Notes: generated by a model not told the origin, from the sequence alone. A DNA stretch of 64,000 nucleotides from an uncultured Alistipes sp. (GCA_944321175.1 CALUKI010000029.1:1-64000); one strand, 5' to 3'. Counted from the stretch's first letter, positions 30,279-39,515 are shown. Numbers and translations are program-made.

Positions 30279-30692
30279 ATGACCACGAAAGTTATACTCT
30301 ATTTTCCATCGGACGCGACAGACAAGGCCGTGACCTATGATCTGGTCAAGCGATACGATCTGCGCATCAATATCCTGCGGGCCGAAATCGAAGCGGGACG
30401 TTCGGGATCGCTGCTCGTCGAACTGACGGGCGAAGAGCCGATGGTCCGCGAAGGAATCGCCTATCTCGAAGGATGCGGCGTAACGGTCAGCCCCGTAGCC
30501 AGCAAGATCGCCTACGATCGGGAGCGGTGCATCGATTGCGGCAATTGTGCCCTGGCCTGCTTTCCACAGGCGCTCACGATCGGCGCACCCGACTGGAAAC
30601 TCCATTTCGACCCCGAACGGTGCATCGCCTGCAAACTCTGCCTGAAGAGCTGTCCGCTGGGGCTGTTCCATATCGAATTTACCGAGGCCTGA
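30279..30692 (+). CDS. NIL domain plus 2x[4Fe-4S] ferredoxin protein
   Basis: A 137-residue protein. Residues about 1-75 form a NIL domain (VILYFPSDATDKAVTYDLVK), also seen in methionine-transport ATPases as a small-ligand sensor. The rest is a ferredoxin with two complete motifs, CIDCGNCALACF and CIACKLCLKSCP. Archaeal NIL-ferredoxin genes partner COG1900 in homocysteine synthesis, where the protein may supply electrons or handle sulfur. The ATG of MTTKVILYF is used; an upstream in-frame extension has no family similarity. The stop is immediately followed by the GTG of the next gene. Confidence 0.92.
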   Translation: MTTKVILYFPSDATDKAVTYDLVKRYDLRINILRAEIEAGRSGSLLVELTGEEPMVREGIAYLEGCGVTVSPVASKIAYDRERCIDCGNCALACFPQALTIGAPDWKLHFDPERCIACKLCLKSCPLGLFHIEFTEA

Positions 30693-31451
30693 GTGGAGTA
30701 CGTCGAACGCCGGTATCGCTCGCACATGGGCGAAGAGATGGTTCGTTTCACGGTACGCTACCGTGAGACCGACCTGTGGATCGCCGTTGACCGGGGCGAT
30801 CCATCCGCCATGTCCGCCGCCGCACAATCGTTTGTAACGGAATTGCGCCGCGGGCTCGACGACTATCTGGCTCACGATCCCGATTATCGGCATGCCCTGG
30901 CTCCCTATGTGCCGCACCCCGCAGCCCCGCTGCTGCTGCACGAAATGGCCGCGGCGGCCGCAACGGCAGGAATCGGCCCCATGAGTGCCGTTGCCGGCGC
31001 CTTCGCCCGCGAAACGGGACGCATGCTGCGCCGCAGATTCGGCATCGGCGAGGTGGTCGTCGAAAACGGCGGCGACATCTATGCCGACGTGCAACGGCCG
31101 CTCGATGTGGCCCTCTTCGCCGGACAGTCGCCCCTGTCGGAACGAATCGGGCTCCACATCCCCCCGACAGGGCATCCGCTGGGAATCTGCACCTCCTCGG
31201 CAACGGTCGGGCCGTCGCTCAGTTTCGGAAAGGCCGACGCCGTCATGATCGTCTGCCGCGACGCACTCGCCGCCGACAGCTTCGCAACGGCCTTTGCAAA
31301 CCGTATTCTGGACCTCTCCGACCTGCAGCCGGTCGTCGAAACGGCCTGCAACCGACCCGACATCCTCGGAGCCATCGCCGTCAAGGGCGGACAGATGGCC
31401 GTCGGCGGCGCATTCGAACTGCGGCTGTTCGAAACCCGCCCCCCGCATTAG
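30693..31451 (+). CDS. UPF0280 (COG2122) family protein
   Basis: A 252-residue protein distantly related to ApbE flavin transferases. Family signatures are AAAAATAGIGPMSAVAGAFA, VVVENGGDIYADV, GICTSSATVGPSLSFGKADA and ILGAIAVKGGQMAVGG. In methanogens this family is the third member of the homocysteine-synthesis group with COG1900 and NIL-ferredoxin; its own reaction is not established. It starts with GTG directly after the TGA of the ferredoxin gene, which suggests coupled translation; the next ATG is 33 bases further in and would remove the conserved ERRYR start. Confidence 0.9.
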   Translation: MEYVERRYRSHMGEEMVRFTVRYRETDLWIAVDRGDPSAMSAAAQSFVTELRRGLDDYLAHDPDYRHALAPYVPHPAAPLLLHEMAAAAATAGIGPMSAVAGAFARETGRMLRRRFGIGEVVVENGGDIYADVQRPLDVALFAGQSPLSERIGLHIPPTGHPLGICTSSATVGPSLSFGKADAVMIVCRDALAADSFATAFANRILDLSDLQPVVETACNRPDILGAIAVKGGQMAVGGAFELRLFETRPPH

Positions 31452-31709
31452 CCCGACACAATCCGTCATCCCGCCCGCCCGACGCTTCGGAACCGCCGCA
31501 AAGAGTGCCCCGCCCGACGCTTCGGGAGCGCCGCTGCCGCAAAGACCGCCCGCCCGAAATTCCGGCAAAATCCGGAGGGTCCGAAAAGGCGTTAAAAATG
31601 AGCGGGAAAGAACCGTCCAAAATAAAAATCGCATGGCTGCCCGACCGTCGCAAAGCAATGCGGAACGAGAGAAATGCGTTTTTTTTGAACTAATTTGCAT
31701 AAAAAACGC
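31452..31709. other. Non-coding stretch with a short imperfect duplication
   Basis: No gene seen. CGCCCGACGCTTCGG occurs at 31476 and 31511, each followed within about 20 bases by GCCGCAAAGA, so this is an imperfect direct duplication of about 35-40 bp. The right end becomes AT-rich and leads into the promoter of the next lipoprotein. Confidence 0.55.
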
Positions 31710-31717
31710 TATCTTTG
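31710..31717 (+). promoter_or_regulatory. Promoter of FN3-type lipoprotein
   Basis: TATCTTTG in an AT-rich context, with TTTG 22 bases upstream as a possible -33 element. The leader to the ATG is about 110 bases. Confidence 0.65.
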
Positions 31718-31826
31718 TCGCATATACCGTATTGTACGCAATATGCAAACATCGAAAAGGACTATTTTCCAAAACCGAAAACGTGCAAAATATCACTCAA
31801 AATAATCAGTTCTATTCTATTATTCT

Positions 31827-34448
31827 ATGAAAAAATTCGGACTTTTTTTGTGTCTTTCGCTGCTGTTCGCCTTTGCGGGCTGCGACAAAGACGAAACGGA
31901 AGATCCTGTTGCCAACACGCAACTGGCGAAACCGGAAGTATCGATTGCATCGACAACCGAATCATCGTTCAAAGTGGTATGGGAAGCCGTAGCCGATGCC
32001 GAAGGTTACAAGTACCAACTGGCACAGGAAGGAGAAACGGGAGAGGAGATTCCCGTCATCGCCGAACAGACGACCTCCGCAACGGCATTGAGTTTCGACG
32101 ATCTGGAGCCTGAGACCAAATATATTTTGCGTGTCAAGGCTTACGCAGGCGGCATGGAGGATTCGGCCTACTGCAAGATCTTCGCCACGACCCTTGCCGA
32201 GGAGCGCGAACCGCTGACCTTCACCTCGATCAGCGTAAGCAACGTCACCTACGAAAGCGCAACGGTCGAACTGGTGCCGGCGGCAGAGGATCTCTACTAC
32301 TATGCCGTAATCGAGTATTCGCAGTTCGAAAACAAGAGCGATGCGGAGATCATCAGCGCACTGAAGAGCGGCATTACCGCGTCGTCCCTCGTATCGGGCA
32401 GGCAGACCAAGACCGTTCACGGATTGAAGGAGAGTACGAAATACCAGGTCGTAGCCTTCGGATGGAATGCCGATGAGGGCAAGGCGACCTCGGACGTCTC
32501 GCACCTCGAAGAGGCATTCACCACCGAAGCCGACACCCGGCTGTCGATTGAGATCGGCATAGGCTCGGTTACGGATCAGGAGGCAACGGTAACCTATACG
32601 CCGACACCTTCCGACGGCACCTATTTCGCCGATGTCATCGAAGCATCGTTGATCGCCGGCAAGAGCGACATGGAGATTGTCTCCTACCTGCAGACGGAGT
32701 ATGCAGACAACAAACTGCAGGATATCCGCTATACGGGGACAAAGAGCAAGACGTATCAGATTTCGGCAAGTACGGATTATGTAGCCGTGGCATTCGCCTA
32801 CGACACGGAGACGTCCGAACTGACCTCGCTGATGTTCACGCAGGCCTTCTCGTCGGGCATGCTCGAAGGCGATTCGGTCTTCACGATCACGGTTTCGAAC
32901 ATAGGGAAAACCTCTGCAGATGTGGATGTCAAAACGAGTGACCCTGAGATGTATTATTTCCTTGCCGGATATCCGACTTCATTGGAGGCTCAGGTAGGAG
33001 GTATTGAAGAAATGACGACACAGATTGTCGCAATGATGAATGACTATTGTGCAGATCTTTCTTTTGATGTCGTAGCTCAACAAATGTTATACCAAGGAAA
33101 TATTAGCGGGCCATTCAAATTAACACCGAATACCGAATATAAGGTATATGTCTTGGGTGTAGCAAAAGAAAGCGAAAAGTCACTTAAAGCTGTAACGACA
33201 ATGGCTACCAGTAAGGCATTCACGACGTTGGAAGACAACTCCAAATATCCTGCGGTATCGTTCGACTATGAGGTAATCGATGGTGGATCGATTGACACTC
33301 AATATGCCGGGATGAAGGTTCTATATTTGATGTTCACACCGAACAGTCTGTGTACGAATTATTTCTTCAATTATTATTCGGATGCAGAGGAGCTCTCTGA
33401 CACTCAAATAATCGCTGCACTGAAGTCCAATGGATTTGATCAGTCTGACACGATCGAAGATGAATATGCCGTAGCATTCTCCAATCAAGCAGATCGCATT
33501 ACAATTGCAGCTGTAGGCGTAGATGCAAACGGGAAAACAGGAAACCTTTCTCGTGTCACAATAAATCTTGAAAACGGAAAATACGGTACAGTAGAAGGCG
33601 ATGGAGAGAGTACTCCGGAAGAGATCACCACGTCGGAGGACTATAAAAAATATTTGGGTGACTGGACTGTAACTTCGACATCATCCGTGTTATTGAAACA
33701 GCCTGTTACTTTTAACATCACCGTCGAAGAGAATATTCCGGATGTAAGTTATGCTGTAACAGGATGGTCAACGTCAAGCCTTCGTGAAGACTTCAAGACA
33801 ATCTGGACTTATGATTCCGAGTACAAGGCGTTTCTGATCAATGCTATGGAAATAATGACATTCAATGATCAAACGTACGGAACATGTTCACTCGAATATC
33901 AGCCTATCTGCTATTGTCACAATGAAGATTCTCATACGATTGTTCGTTGCAGTGATATGTACAGTACAATGGCCGGCATGGCTGTTGATGAGAACCAAGT
34001 GATTGTAATGGGGAGTGAAGACGTAGATGCCGGATGGGATATTATCGATTTCGTCGGCATGGAGATCTGTGCATACACAGAAGAAGATGCAGACGGCAAT
34101 GTATGGGTTCTGACATATCGTGCGGCAGATGGATATACTGACAGCGATTATCCGATTGGACCCTATACGTTAACCAGAAAAACGACAAGCGGCACAACGA
34201 CAAGTTCCGTCAAACCACGGACGAACAGCATGCTTAAATCCTTGCCGACAGCCAACACCGCTACGAAGGTTTCAATGTCGTCAATCCTTGGAAACGGCAA
34301 ATACATGATGCCGGAGACGCTTCTCAAGAGACTGAAAGCGAAAGTTGGAACGAAAAACAACTTACAGGGGCAATCACTCAACCTTTCGGATGAACAAATG
34401 TTGAAACTTCAATATAAAGTTGCAAGTCAAAAACTGAATGTTCGATAG
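31827..34448 (+). CDS. Large surface lipoprotein with repeated FN3-like domains
   Basis: An 873-residue exported lipoprotein: MKKFGLFLCLSLLFAFAGC, lipidated at the Cys, then DKDETED, a surface-export type start. Residues 35-125 are a fibronectin type III domain (SFKVVWEAVADAEGYKYQL, LEPETKYILRVKAYAGG). At least three related domains follow; their helices read SDAEIISALKSG, SDMEIVSYLQTE and SDTQIIAALKSN, each followed by a TxYxVxAFG-like strand. The C-terminus is unlike known families. The first 1.1 kb is GC-rich like the chromosome, while the rest, from about 32.9 kb, is clearly AT-richer, so the gene looks mosaic. Role probably in binding a polymer or protein; not assigned further. Confidence 0.75.
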   Translation: MKKFGLFLCLSLLFAFAGCDKDETEDPVANTQLAKPEVSIASTTESSFKVVWEAVADAEGYKYQLAQEGETGEEIPVIAEQTTSATALSFDDLEPETKYILRVKAYAGGMEDSAYCKIFATTLAEEREPLTFTSISVSNVTYESATVELVPAAEDLYYYAVIEYSQFENKSDAEIISALKSGITASSLVSGRQTKTVHGLKESTKYQVVAFGWNADEGKATSDVSHLEEAFTTEADTRLSIEIGIGSVTDQEATVTYTPTPSDGTYFADVIEASLIAGKSDMEIVSYLQTEYADNKLQDIRYTGTKSKTYQISASTDYVAVAFAYDTETSELTSLMFTQAFSSGMLEGDSVFTITVSNIGKTSADVDVKTSDPEMYYFLAGYPTSLEAQVGGIEEMTTQIVAMMNDYCADLSFDVVAQQMLYQGNISGPFKLTPNTEYKVYVLGVAKESEKSLKAVTTMATSKAFTTLEDNSKYPAVSFDYEVIDGGSIDTQYAGMKVLYLMFTPNSLCTNYFFNYYSDAEELSDTQIIAALKSNGFDQSDTIEDEYAVAFSNQADRITIAAVGVDANGKTGNLSRVTINLENGKYGTVEGDGESTPEEITTSEDYKKYLGDWTVTSTSSVLLKQPVTFNITVEENIPDVSYAVTGWSTSSLREDFKTIWTYDSEYKAFLINAMEIMTFNDQTYGTCSLEYQPICYCHNEDSHTIVRCSDMYSTMAGMAVDENQVIVMGSEDVDAGWDIIDFVGMEICAYTEEDADGNVWVLTYRAADGYTDSDYPIGPYTLTRKTTSGTTTSSVKPRTNSMLKSLPTANTATKVSMSSILGNGKYMMPETLLKRLKAKVGTKNNLQGQSLNLSDEQMLKLQYKVASQKLNVR

Positions 34449-34476
34449 ATAAATACCTTTAACAAGGATTTAATAT

Positions 34477-34508
34477 AAAAATGCTCCTCGCATGCGAGGA
34501 GCATTTTT
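34477..34508. terminator. Bidirectional terminator between lipoprotein and queG
   Basis: Perfect palindrome built on AAAAATGCTCCTCGC with a T run on each strand, placed between two convergent genes. Confidence 0.85.
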
Positions 34509-34527
34509 ATTAATAAGGATATACAAC

Positions 34528-35448
34528 TCAGGATTTTGCACAGTTGCGTGCGGCATTGCGGCGGAGGCGCTCAAGCCCGGCACGCGACAGGGGCGTTGCC
34601 GCAAAAACGCCCTCGAACTCCTCCTGAGTCATCTCCATCCAACGTTCGGGAGGATAGGCCAGCGGATCGAACAACGGATCGAACGCCGGCAACCGGTGCT
34701 GCGGAGCACGCCGGTTGTAGGGACAGCAGCTCTGACAGGCATCACAACCGAAGATCCACCCTTCAAGATCGATGGCGGCAGCAACAGGCTGTTCGACGGT
34801 ATGACACGAAATACAGCGCCGGGCATCGATGGCATGATCTTCGCCCACCGCATGCGCGGGGCAGCGATCGATGCACCTGCGGCATGCACCGCACCCGACG
34901 TTGCGGAGCGGTGCGTCGTAACGGTCGCAGGCCGCGGTGAGAACCAGCTCGCCCAGCAGGACGAAAGTCCCGTATTGCGGCGTGACAAGCAGCGATTGCC
35001 GACCGATCCATCCCAACCCCGCCTCGACGGCCAACTGTTTTTCGAGCAACGGCGCGGAATCCACGAAAGCCCGTCCCGCAAGGTCGGGGAGATGCCGCCG
35101 GAGCCGCCCGAAAAGGTCGAAGAGCATCCGTTTGATCGTGACATGATAGTCGGCCGCCAGGGCATACGACGCGATCTTGGCTCCGAAGCCGTCGGGATAG
35201 CCGTCGCTCAGCGCGTTTTTGCAGCTCACGGCGCAGACGACGACACTCCGTGCGCCGGCGACCAGCCGCCGCACGTCGAAACGCTTGTCGAGGTTGCGTT
35301 CCAGATAGCCCAACGCCGCATGGCGGCCCTCGGAGAGCCACCGGCGGAAAAAACGCTCGTTGTCGGCAAGCTGCCGGCAGGAGGTCACGCCGCAGAGATC
35401 GAAACCGGCCGCAAGGGCTTCACGGATAATATCTTGGTAGAGGAGCAT
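34528..35448 (-). CDS. queG: Epoxyqueuosine reductase
   Basis: Catalyses the last step of queuosine synthesis in tRNA, reducing epoxyqueuosine with cobalamin and two [4Fe-4S] clusters. The 306-residue protein has VEAGLGWIGRQSLLVTP, GCGACRRCIDRCPAHAV and CISCHTVEQP with FGCDACQSCCPYN, the full cluster-binding cysteine set. The C-terminal HEAT-like part of some homologues is absent, which is common. The start MLLYQDIIREAL is chosen because a -7 element lies 15 bases upstream; the longer frame would overlap it. Confidence 0.95.
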   Translation of the reverse strand: MLLYQDIIREALAAGFDLCGVTSCRQLADNERFFRRWLSEGRHAALGYLERNLDKRFDVRRLVAGARSVVVCAVSCKNALSDGYPDGFGAKIASYALAADYHVTIKRMLFDLFGRLRRHLPDLAGRAFVDSAPLLEKQLAVEAGLGWIGRQSLLVTPQYGTFVLLGELVLTAACDRYDAPLRNVGCGACRRCIDRCPAHAVGEDHAIDARRCISCHTVEQPVAAAIDLEGWIFGCDACQSCCPYNRRAPQHRLPAFDPLFDPLAYPPERWMEMTQEEFEGVFAATPLSRAGLERLRRNAARNCAKS

Positions 35449-35463
35449 ATCAACATTTCGATT

Positions 35464-35471
35464 CAAATTTA
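35464..35471 (-). promoter_or_regulatory. Promoter -7 element for queG
   Basis: TAAATTTG on the minus strand, leaving a leader of about 15 bases to the queG ATG. It is back to back with a plus-strand element for the acyl-CoA ligase. Confidence 0.6.
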
Positions 35472-35492
35472 GTGTTTTTCGCGTAAAATGCG

Positions 35493-35500
35493 TAAATTTG
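35493..35500 (+). promoter_or_regulatory. Promoter -7 element for the acyl-CoA ligase
   Basis: TAAATTTG on the plus strand, 21 bases from the divergent queG element. The predicted leader is about 200 bases if translation starts at 35710, or about 110 if it starts at 35617. Confidence 0.5.
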
Positions 35501-35709
35501 CGCGGAACTTTGCAGGCCCGACCCGCTGCCGGCCGACACGGACGCGCAGTTCAGCGGGCGGGAGGAGCGGGCGACCGGATTCATTGCAGCTGCACAGCAG
35601 GCATATCCGAAACGGAATGGCGTCGCAAGACGCGGAAAAGAGTTCGACGGATTTCGTTTCGACCGGTTTCCGGAGTTTTTGGAATCGTGCGTCGGACTCG
35701 TTTGGAAAT

Positions 35710-37392
35710 ATGGAAATCAACACGCTCTACGAGCTGCTGCAGCACGGCGTGACAAGCTACGGTTCACGCACGGCATTCGAGATGATCAATGGAGAGAGCC
35801 TCTCCTATGCCGAGGTGGGCCGCCGTGTTGCGGCCGTTCAGAAGGCACTCGTCGATGCAGGAATAAACGCCGGCGACAAGGTCGCCCTGCTGAGCAGCAG
35901 CATGCCCAACTGGGGCGTCTGCTACCTTGCCGTCACGGCAGCCGGCATGGTCGTGGTACCGATTCTTCCGGACTTTTCCGGCCCGGAGCTGGACATGATC
36001 ATCGCCCATTCCGAAGCCAAGGCGCTTCTGGTCTCGGACAAGCTCTTCTCGAAACTCTCGAAACAGACCATCGAATCGCTCAATATCGTCATCCGGACGA
36101 AGAATCTGGGAATCATCGCGCAACATGTCTCGGCACAGGGCTCGACAAGGGTTCCCGCAGCGGACGACCTGGCCGCCATCATCTACACGTCGGGCACGAC
36201 GTCGAGTCCCAAGGGGGTGATGCTCACGCACAAGGCGATCTGCGCGCAGATCGGCATGGACTACGGCATTTTCCCGATCGACGAGAGCGATGTCTTCCTC
36301 TCGGTGCTGCCCCTGTCGCACACCTACGAATGCTCGATCGGACTGATCTACCCCTTTTCGAAGGGGGCGCGGGTGGTCTATCTCGACCGGCAGCCGACCG
36401 CTTCGGCGTTGATGCCGGCGCTGAAATCGGTTCGCCCGACCGTGATGCTGATCGTGCCGCTGATCATCGAGAAGATCTACCGGCATCAGGTGCAGGCGAA
36501 ATTCAACTCCAATGCCTTCTGGCGGACGCTTGTCGGCGCAGGATTCATCCGCCGCTACCTCTACCGCATTGCGGGAAAGAGGCTCAAGGAGGTTTTCGGC
36601 GGGCGCCTGCGGTTTCTGGGCATCGGCGGCGCGAAACTCGACCGGCAGGCCGAGCAGTTCCTTCTGGAGGCGCGGGTGCCCTATGCCATCGGCTACGGGT
36701 TGACCGAGACGGCGCCGCTGCTGGCCGGAGCAGCCCCCACGCAGGTACGGCTGGGTTCTACGGGGCCGGCAGCGCCCGGTGTGCAGCTGCGGCTTGAGAA
36801 CGTCAATCCCGACACGCAGCAGGGCGAAATCGTAGCGTTGTCGCCGAGCGTGATGCTGGGCTACTACAAGAATCCGGAGGAGACAAAGAAGGTCTTTACG
36901 GCCGACGGATGGTTCCGCACGGGAGATCTGGGGTGGTTCTCGCCGGACGGCTGGCTCTATATCAAGGGACGGCTGAAGAACATGATCGTGGGGCCGAGCG
37001 GCGAGAACATCTATCCGGAGGAGATCGAGAGTGTGCTCAACTCGCATGTCTTCATCGCGGATTCGCTCGTAACGGAGCAGGAGGGCCGGCTGGTTGCGCT
37101 GGTACACTTCAACCGCGAGGAGCTGGAGGCGCGTTACGAGGAGTTGAAATATGACTGGGAGGTTACGCGCGGAGCATGGGAGAAGCGGATCGAGGAGCTG
37201 AAGAAGGAGATTCTGGACTATGTGAATTCGCAGGTGAACCGTTTCTCGCGGATCTCGGATGTCGTAGAGGAGAAGGAGGAGTTCGAGATGACGCCGACGA
37301 AGAAGATCAAGCGTTTTCTCTACAACAAGCGGCACGGGAAGGAGGAGACGCCGACGGCAGAAACATCAAAAGGCATAAAAGAATCCCAATAA
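35710..37392 (+). CDS. Long-chain fatty acid-CoA ligase (AMP-binding)
   Basis: A 560-residue cytoplasmic or membrane-associated enzyme that activates fatty acids with ATP and CoA. It has the adenylate motif IIYTSGTTSSPKGVMLTHKA, SVLPLSHTYECSIG, the substrate-region motif YGLTETAPL, the hinge GDLGWFSPDGWLYIKGRLKN with the Asp and Arg, and the C-terminal lysine region EFEMTPTKKIKRFLYNK. Typical of FadD-like ligases used for phospholipid or exogenous fatty acid handling. MEINTLYELLQHG matches the usual family start; an ATG at 35617 would add 31 residues without obvious similarity. A strong palindromic terminator follows. Confidence 0.92.
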   Translation: MEINTLYELLQHGVTSYGSRTAFEMINGESLSYAEVGRRVAAVQKALVDAGINAGDKVALLSSSMPNWGVCYLAVTAAGMVVVPILPDFSGPELDMIIAHSEAKALLVSDKLFSKLSKQTIESLNIVIRTKNLGIIAQHVSAQGSTRVPAADDLAAIIYTSGTTSSPKGVMLTHKAICAQIGMDYGIFPIDESDVFLSVLPLSHTYECSIGLIYPFSKGARVVYLDRQPTASALMPALKSVRPTVMLIVPLIIEKIYRHQVQAKFNSNAFWRTLVGAGFIRRYLYRIAGKRLKEVFGGRLRFLGIGGAKLDRQAEQFLLEARVPYAIGYGLTETAPLLAGAAPTQVRLGSTGPAAPGVQLRLENVNPDTQQGEIVALSPSVMLGYYKNPEETKKVFTADGWFRTGDLGWFSPDGWLYIKGRLKNMIVGPSGENIYPEEIESVLNSHVFIADSLVTEQEGRLVALVHFNREELEARYEELKYDWEVTRGAWEKRIEELKKEILDYVNSQVNRFSRISDVVEEKEEFEMTPTKKIKRFLYNKRHGKEETPTAETSKGIKESQ

Positions 37393-37454
37393 GATTAAAA
37401 TAGAGATTTCTACTAACTATATGAAAGTTAAGAATCTCTTCATTCAATACAGCA

Positions 37455-37492
37455 AAAAGGAAAGAGCCGTTTATAAACGGCTCTTTCCTTTT
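37455..37492. terminator. Bidirectional terminator
   Basis: Perfect 38-bp palindrome, AAAAGGAAAGAGCCGTTTA on each arm, with a T run on each strand. It lies between the convergent ligase and lipoprotein genes. Confidence 0.88.
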
Positions 37493-37510
37493 ACAGAAAT
37501 AAAGGTTAAA

Positions 37511-39502
37511 TTATTTATAAGTAACCACAAAGCTTTCGATTCTATTCGACGCAGTAAATGTAAATACCACGCTTTCACTTTCCCCTGTCCATGTCTTAGA
37601 TGTCAGGGTGCCAACATCCACAGTTACAGTTCCTTTATCTGCAGTCCATGTAGATGCAGTAAATTCGATTTTAATAATTGAAGATCCTGCTGGAGCAGAA
37701 ATCGTCATCGTTGACTTATTATATATGCGCAGGTTCTTTCCATTATTATAATATTGAGGAAAATTATTTCCTGAGATTTTAACGTATTGTGCCGTAACTC
37801 CATCAACAGTATCCTCAGTAACCGTTTGATTAGTTGTCACTGTACTATAAAGTACACCATAATTAAATGTAACTTCTGTCCCTTGAGCCTGAATATTTTG
37901 AACGACCGTAATTATTTCTGTTCTCGTTCCATTTGCATTCGTTGCAGTTACAATAATGTAAGCCGTACGAGCCTTATCCGTATTATTTGCCGAAGCATAA
38001 TATGATATTATACCATTCTCATAAGAGGCGCTGAGCCAATCACATTCTACAGAACCATCCTCTGTTGCATAAGCAGAAGCAACGACAGTGGTAGCATCTG
38101 TAACAGTTGCCGTAATTTCATGTTCAGATTCATCATTATAGTCAAGAATAACAGATGTAGTACTTAAATCTATAATGGGCAAATTCTTATAATCAGCAGG
38201 CACAAGATACAGATCATTATTTCCGCCAGTGGTATAGAAAGCAAAATATTTATTTTGCTCATTATATTTCGCTAAAATACGTTCCGGATCAACTTCTGAC
38301 TTAATATTATATGTTCCATTAGTCGCATCTTTCAGAATATAAAGATTATATGGCGTATCATCTATTTTAGCCGTATTGCTACTGCCGGAATATGATAAGT
38401 ATTTTCCATTATTACTGAACGTATATACATTACCATCTTTTGCAACTGTCCAAACAAGCTCCGGCTCTGTTACAGTAACTGACGTATCAGACCCATTGTA
38501 TTCAAATGCCACTGCATCCAAACGAGTACGGTTATTATTATTAGTACTTGCAAGAGCAAAATATGTAGAATTTTCCTTTGCAAGGACTACATATGTACCC
38601 GAATAATCTTCAGCTGTTGTTCCTGCAGCAAGATTCATCGGAATCGTCAGTGGTGCATATACATTTGTCAGATCAAGAGCCTTTGTTGTCTCAAATGTAT
38701 AGGTATTTTTATCGGTCACAACCATAAACGTACCGCCGCTGTAGTTCTTCGGCGAGACGGCCAGGTAGATGTACCCCGACTTGTCGGCCGGTTTCTCCGC
38801 CGGAACAACATAAGGCGTATCCAACGTAACCGTAACCGATGTCTTCGAGCCTGTGCTCTGCGTAGTTCCCGCCTCAAGATCATAAATATGCTGACCGTTG
38901 AGTTTCTCACCGCCTGCCGGAGAGAATGTCACGCTCTTCACCGCCTCACCGCTGTTATCAGCATCATAGATGTTAAATGCAATGATCGATGCAATCGGAT
39001 CGAACGTCAGCACCGTATTCTGCCCCGGTACAATCGAAGCACTGGCATACATGCCCACCATATTGCCGTTCAGCACACCGGCCACCGTCTGATTCTGCGC
39101 ATCCTGGATATAGAGCGAAACATTTTTATGCGTACGGTCATTTTTATCGTCATCCTTCTGAAAATCATAATAAGGATAATAAGCATAGACCTTCGTTGCA
39201 GCGGCATCAATATCGGCAGTGAACTTGCCGTCACCCTCCGCATATACGCTCGATGCAACGTTCAGATCGGTCTCGACATCCGTATAGATACCCAACTGAT
39301 CGCCCTCGCTCCAGACCATACGGGTCATGGCATCGTTGAGCGCCGTACGCGACGTCGCAAACTCCGCAACAAAGCTGTGCGTTACCTTGGTACCCGCTGC
39401 AGGTACTCCGTTTTCCGTAATATCCTCTTTCGAACATCCTGCAAATGTCATTGCGGCTGCCGCAACGAACATTCCAAATCGAACCATTTTTTTCATCTCC
39501 AT
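37511..39502 (-). CDS. Fimbrillin-like lipoprotein with BACON domain
   Basis: A 663-residue lipoprotein: MEMKKMVRFGMFVAAAAMTFAGC, lipidated at the Cys. The N-terminal 280 residues resemble fimbrillin/Mfa-type subunits (RTALNDAMTRMVWSEGDQLG, KVYAYYPYYDF). A beta-rich middle follows, with a BACON-like domain near residues 490-590 (IIDLSTTSVILDYNDESEHE, ending TRTEIITVVQNIQAQ). The C-terminus is a carbohydrate-binding-like sandwich. The 5' third is GC-rich, while the rest, left of about 38.7 kb, is strongly AT-rich, so the gene is mosaic. It starts 13 bases after the stop of a 61-codon gene. Its frame remains open past that gene up to the G9 tract, which allows fusion if the tract shortens. Confidence 0.8.
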   Translation of the reverse strand: MEMKKMVRFGMFVAAAAMTFAGCSKEDITENGVPAAGTKVTHSFVAEFATSRTALNDAMTRMVWSEGDQLGIYTDVETDLNVASSVYAEGDGKFTADIDAAATKVYAYYPYYDFQKDDDKNDRTHKNVSLYIQDAQNQTVAGVLNGNMVGMYASASIVPGQNTVLTFDPIASIIAFNIYDADNSGEAVKSVTFSPAGGEKLNGQHIYDLEAGTTQSTGSKTSVTVTLDTPYVVPAEKPADKSGYIYLAVSPKNYSGGTFMVVTDKNTYTFETTKALDLTNVYAPLTIPMNLAAGTTAEDYSGTYVVLAKENSTYFALASTNNNNRTRLDAVAFEYNGSDTSVTVTEPELVWTVAKDGNVYTFSNNGKYLSYSGSSNTAKIDDTPYNLYILKDATNGTYNIKSEVDPERILAKYNEQNKYFAFYTTGGNNDLYLVPADYKNLPIIDLSTTSVILDYNDESEHEITATVTDATTVVASAYATEDGSVECDWLSASYENGIISYYASANNTDKARTAYIIVTATNANGTRTEIITVVQNIQAQGTEVTFNYGVLYSTVTTNQTVTEDTVDGVTAQYVKISGNNFPQYYNNGKNLRIYNKSTMTISAPAGSSIIKIEFTASTWTADKGTVTVDVGTLTSKTWTGESESVVFTFTASNRIESFVVTYK

Positions 39503-39515
39503 GGGTTGTTTTAGG

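Noticed and set aside
37455..37492. Inverted repeat as a site for promoter inversion
   Set aside because: The two arms are adjacent with no invertible segment between them, and T runs on both sides fit a bidirectional terminator better.
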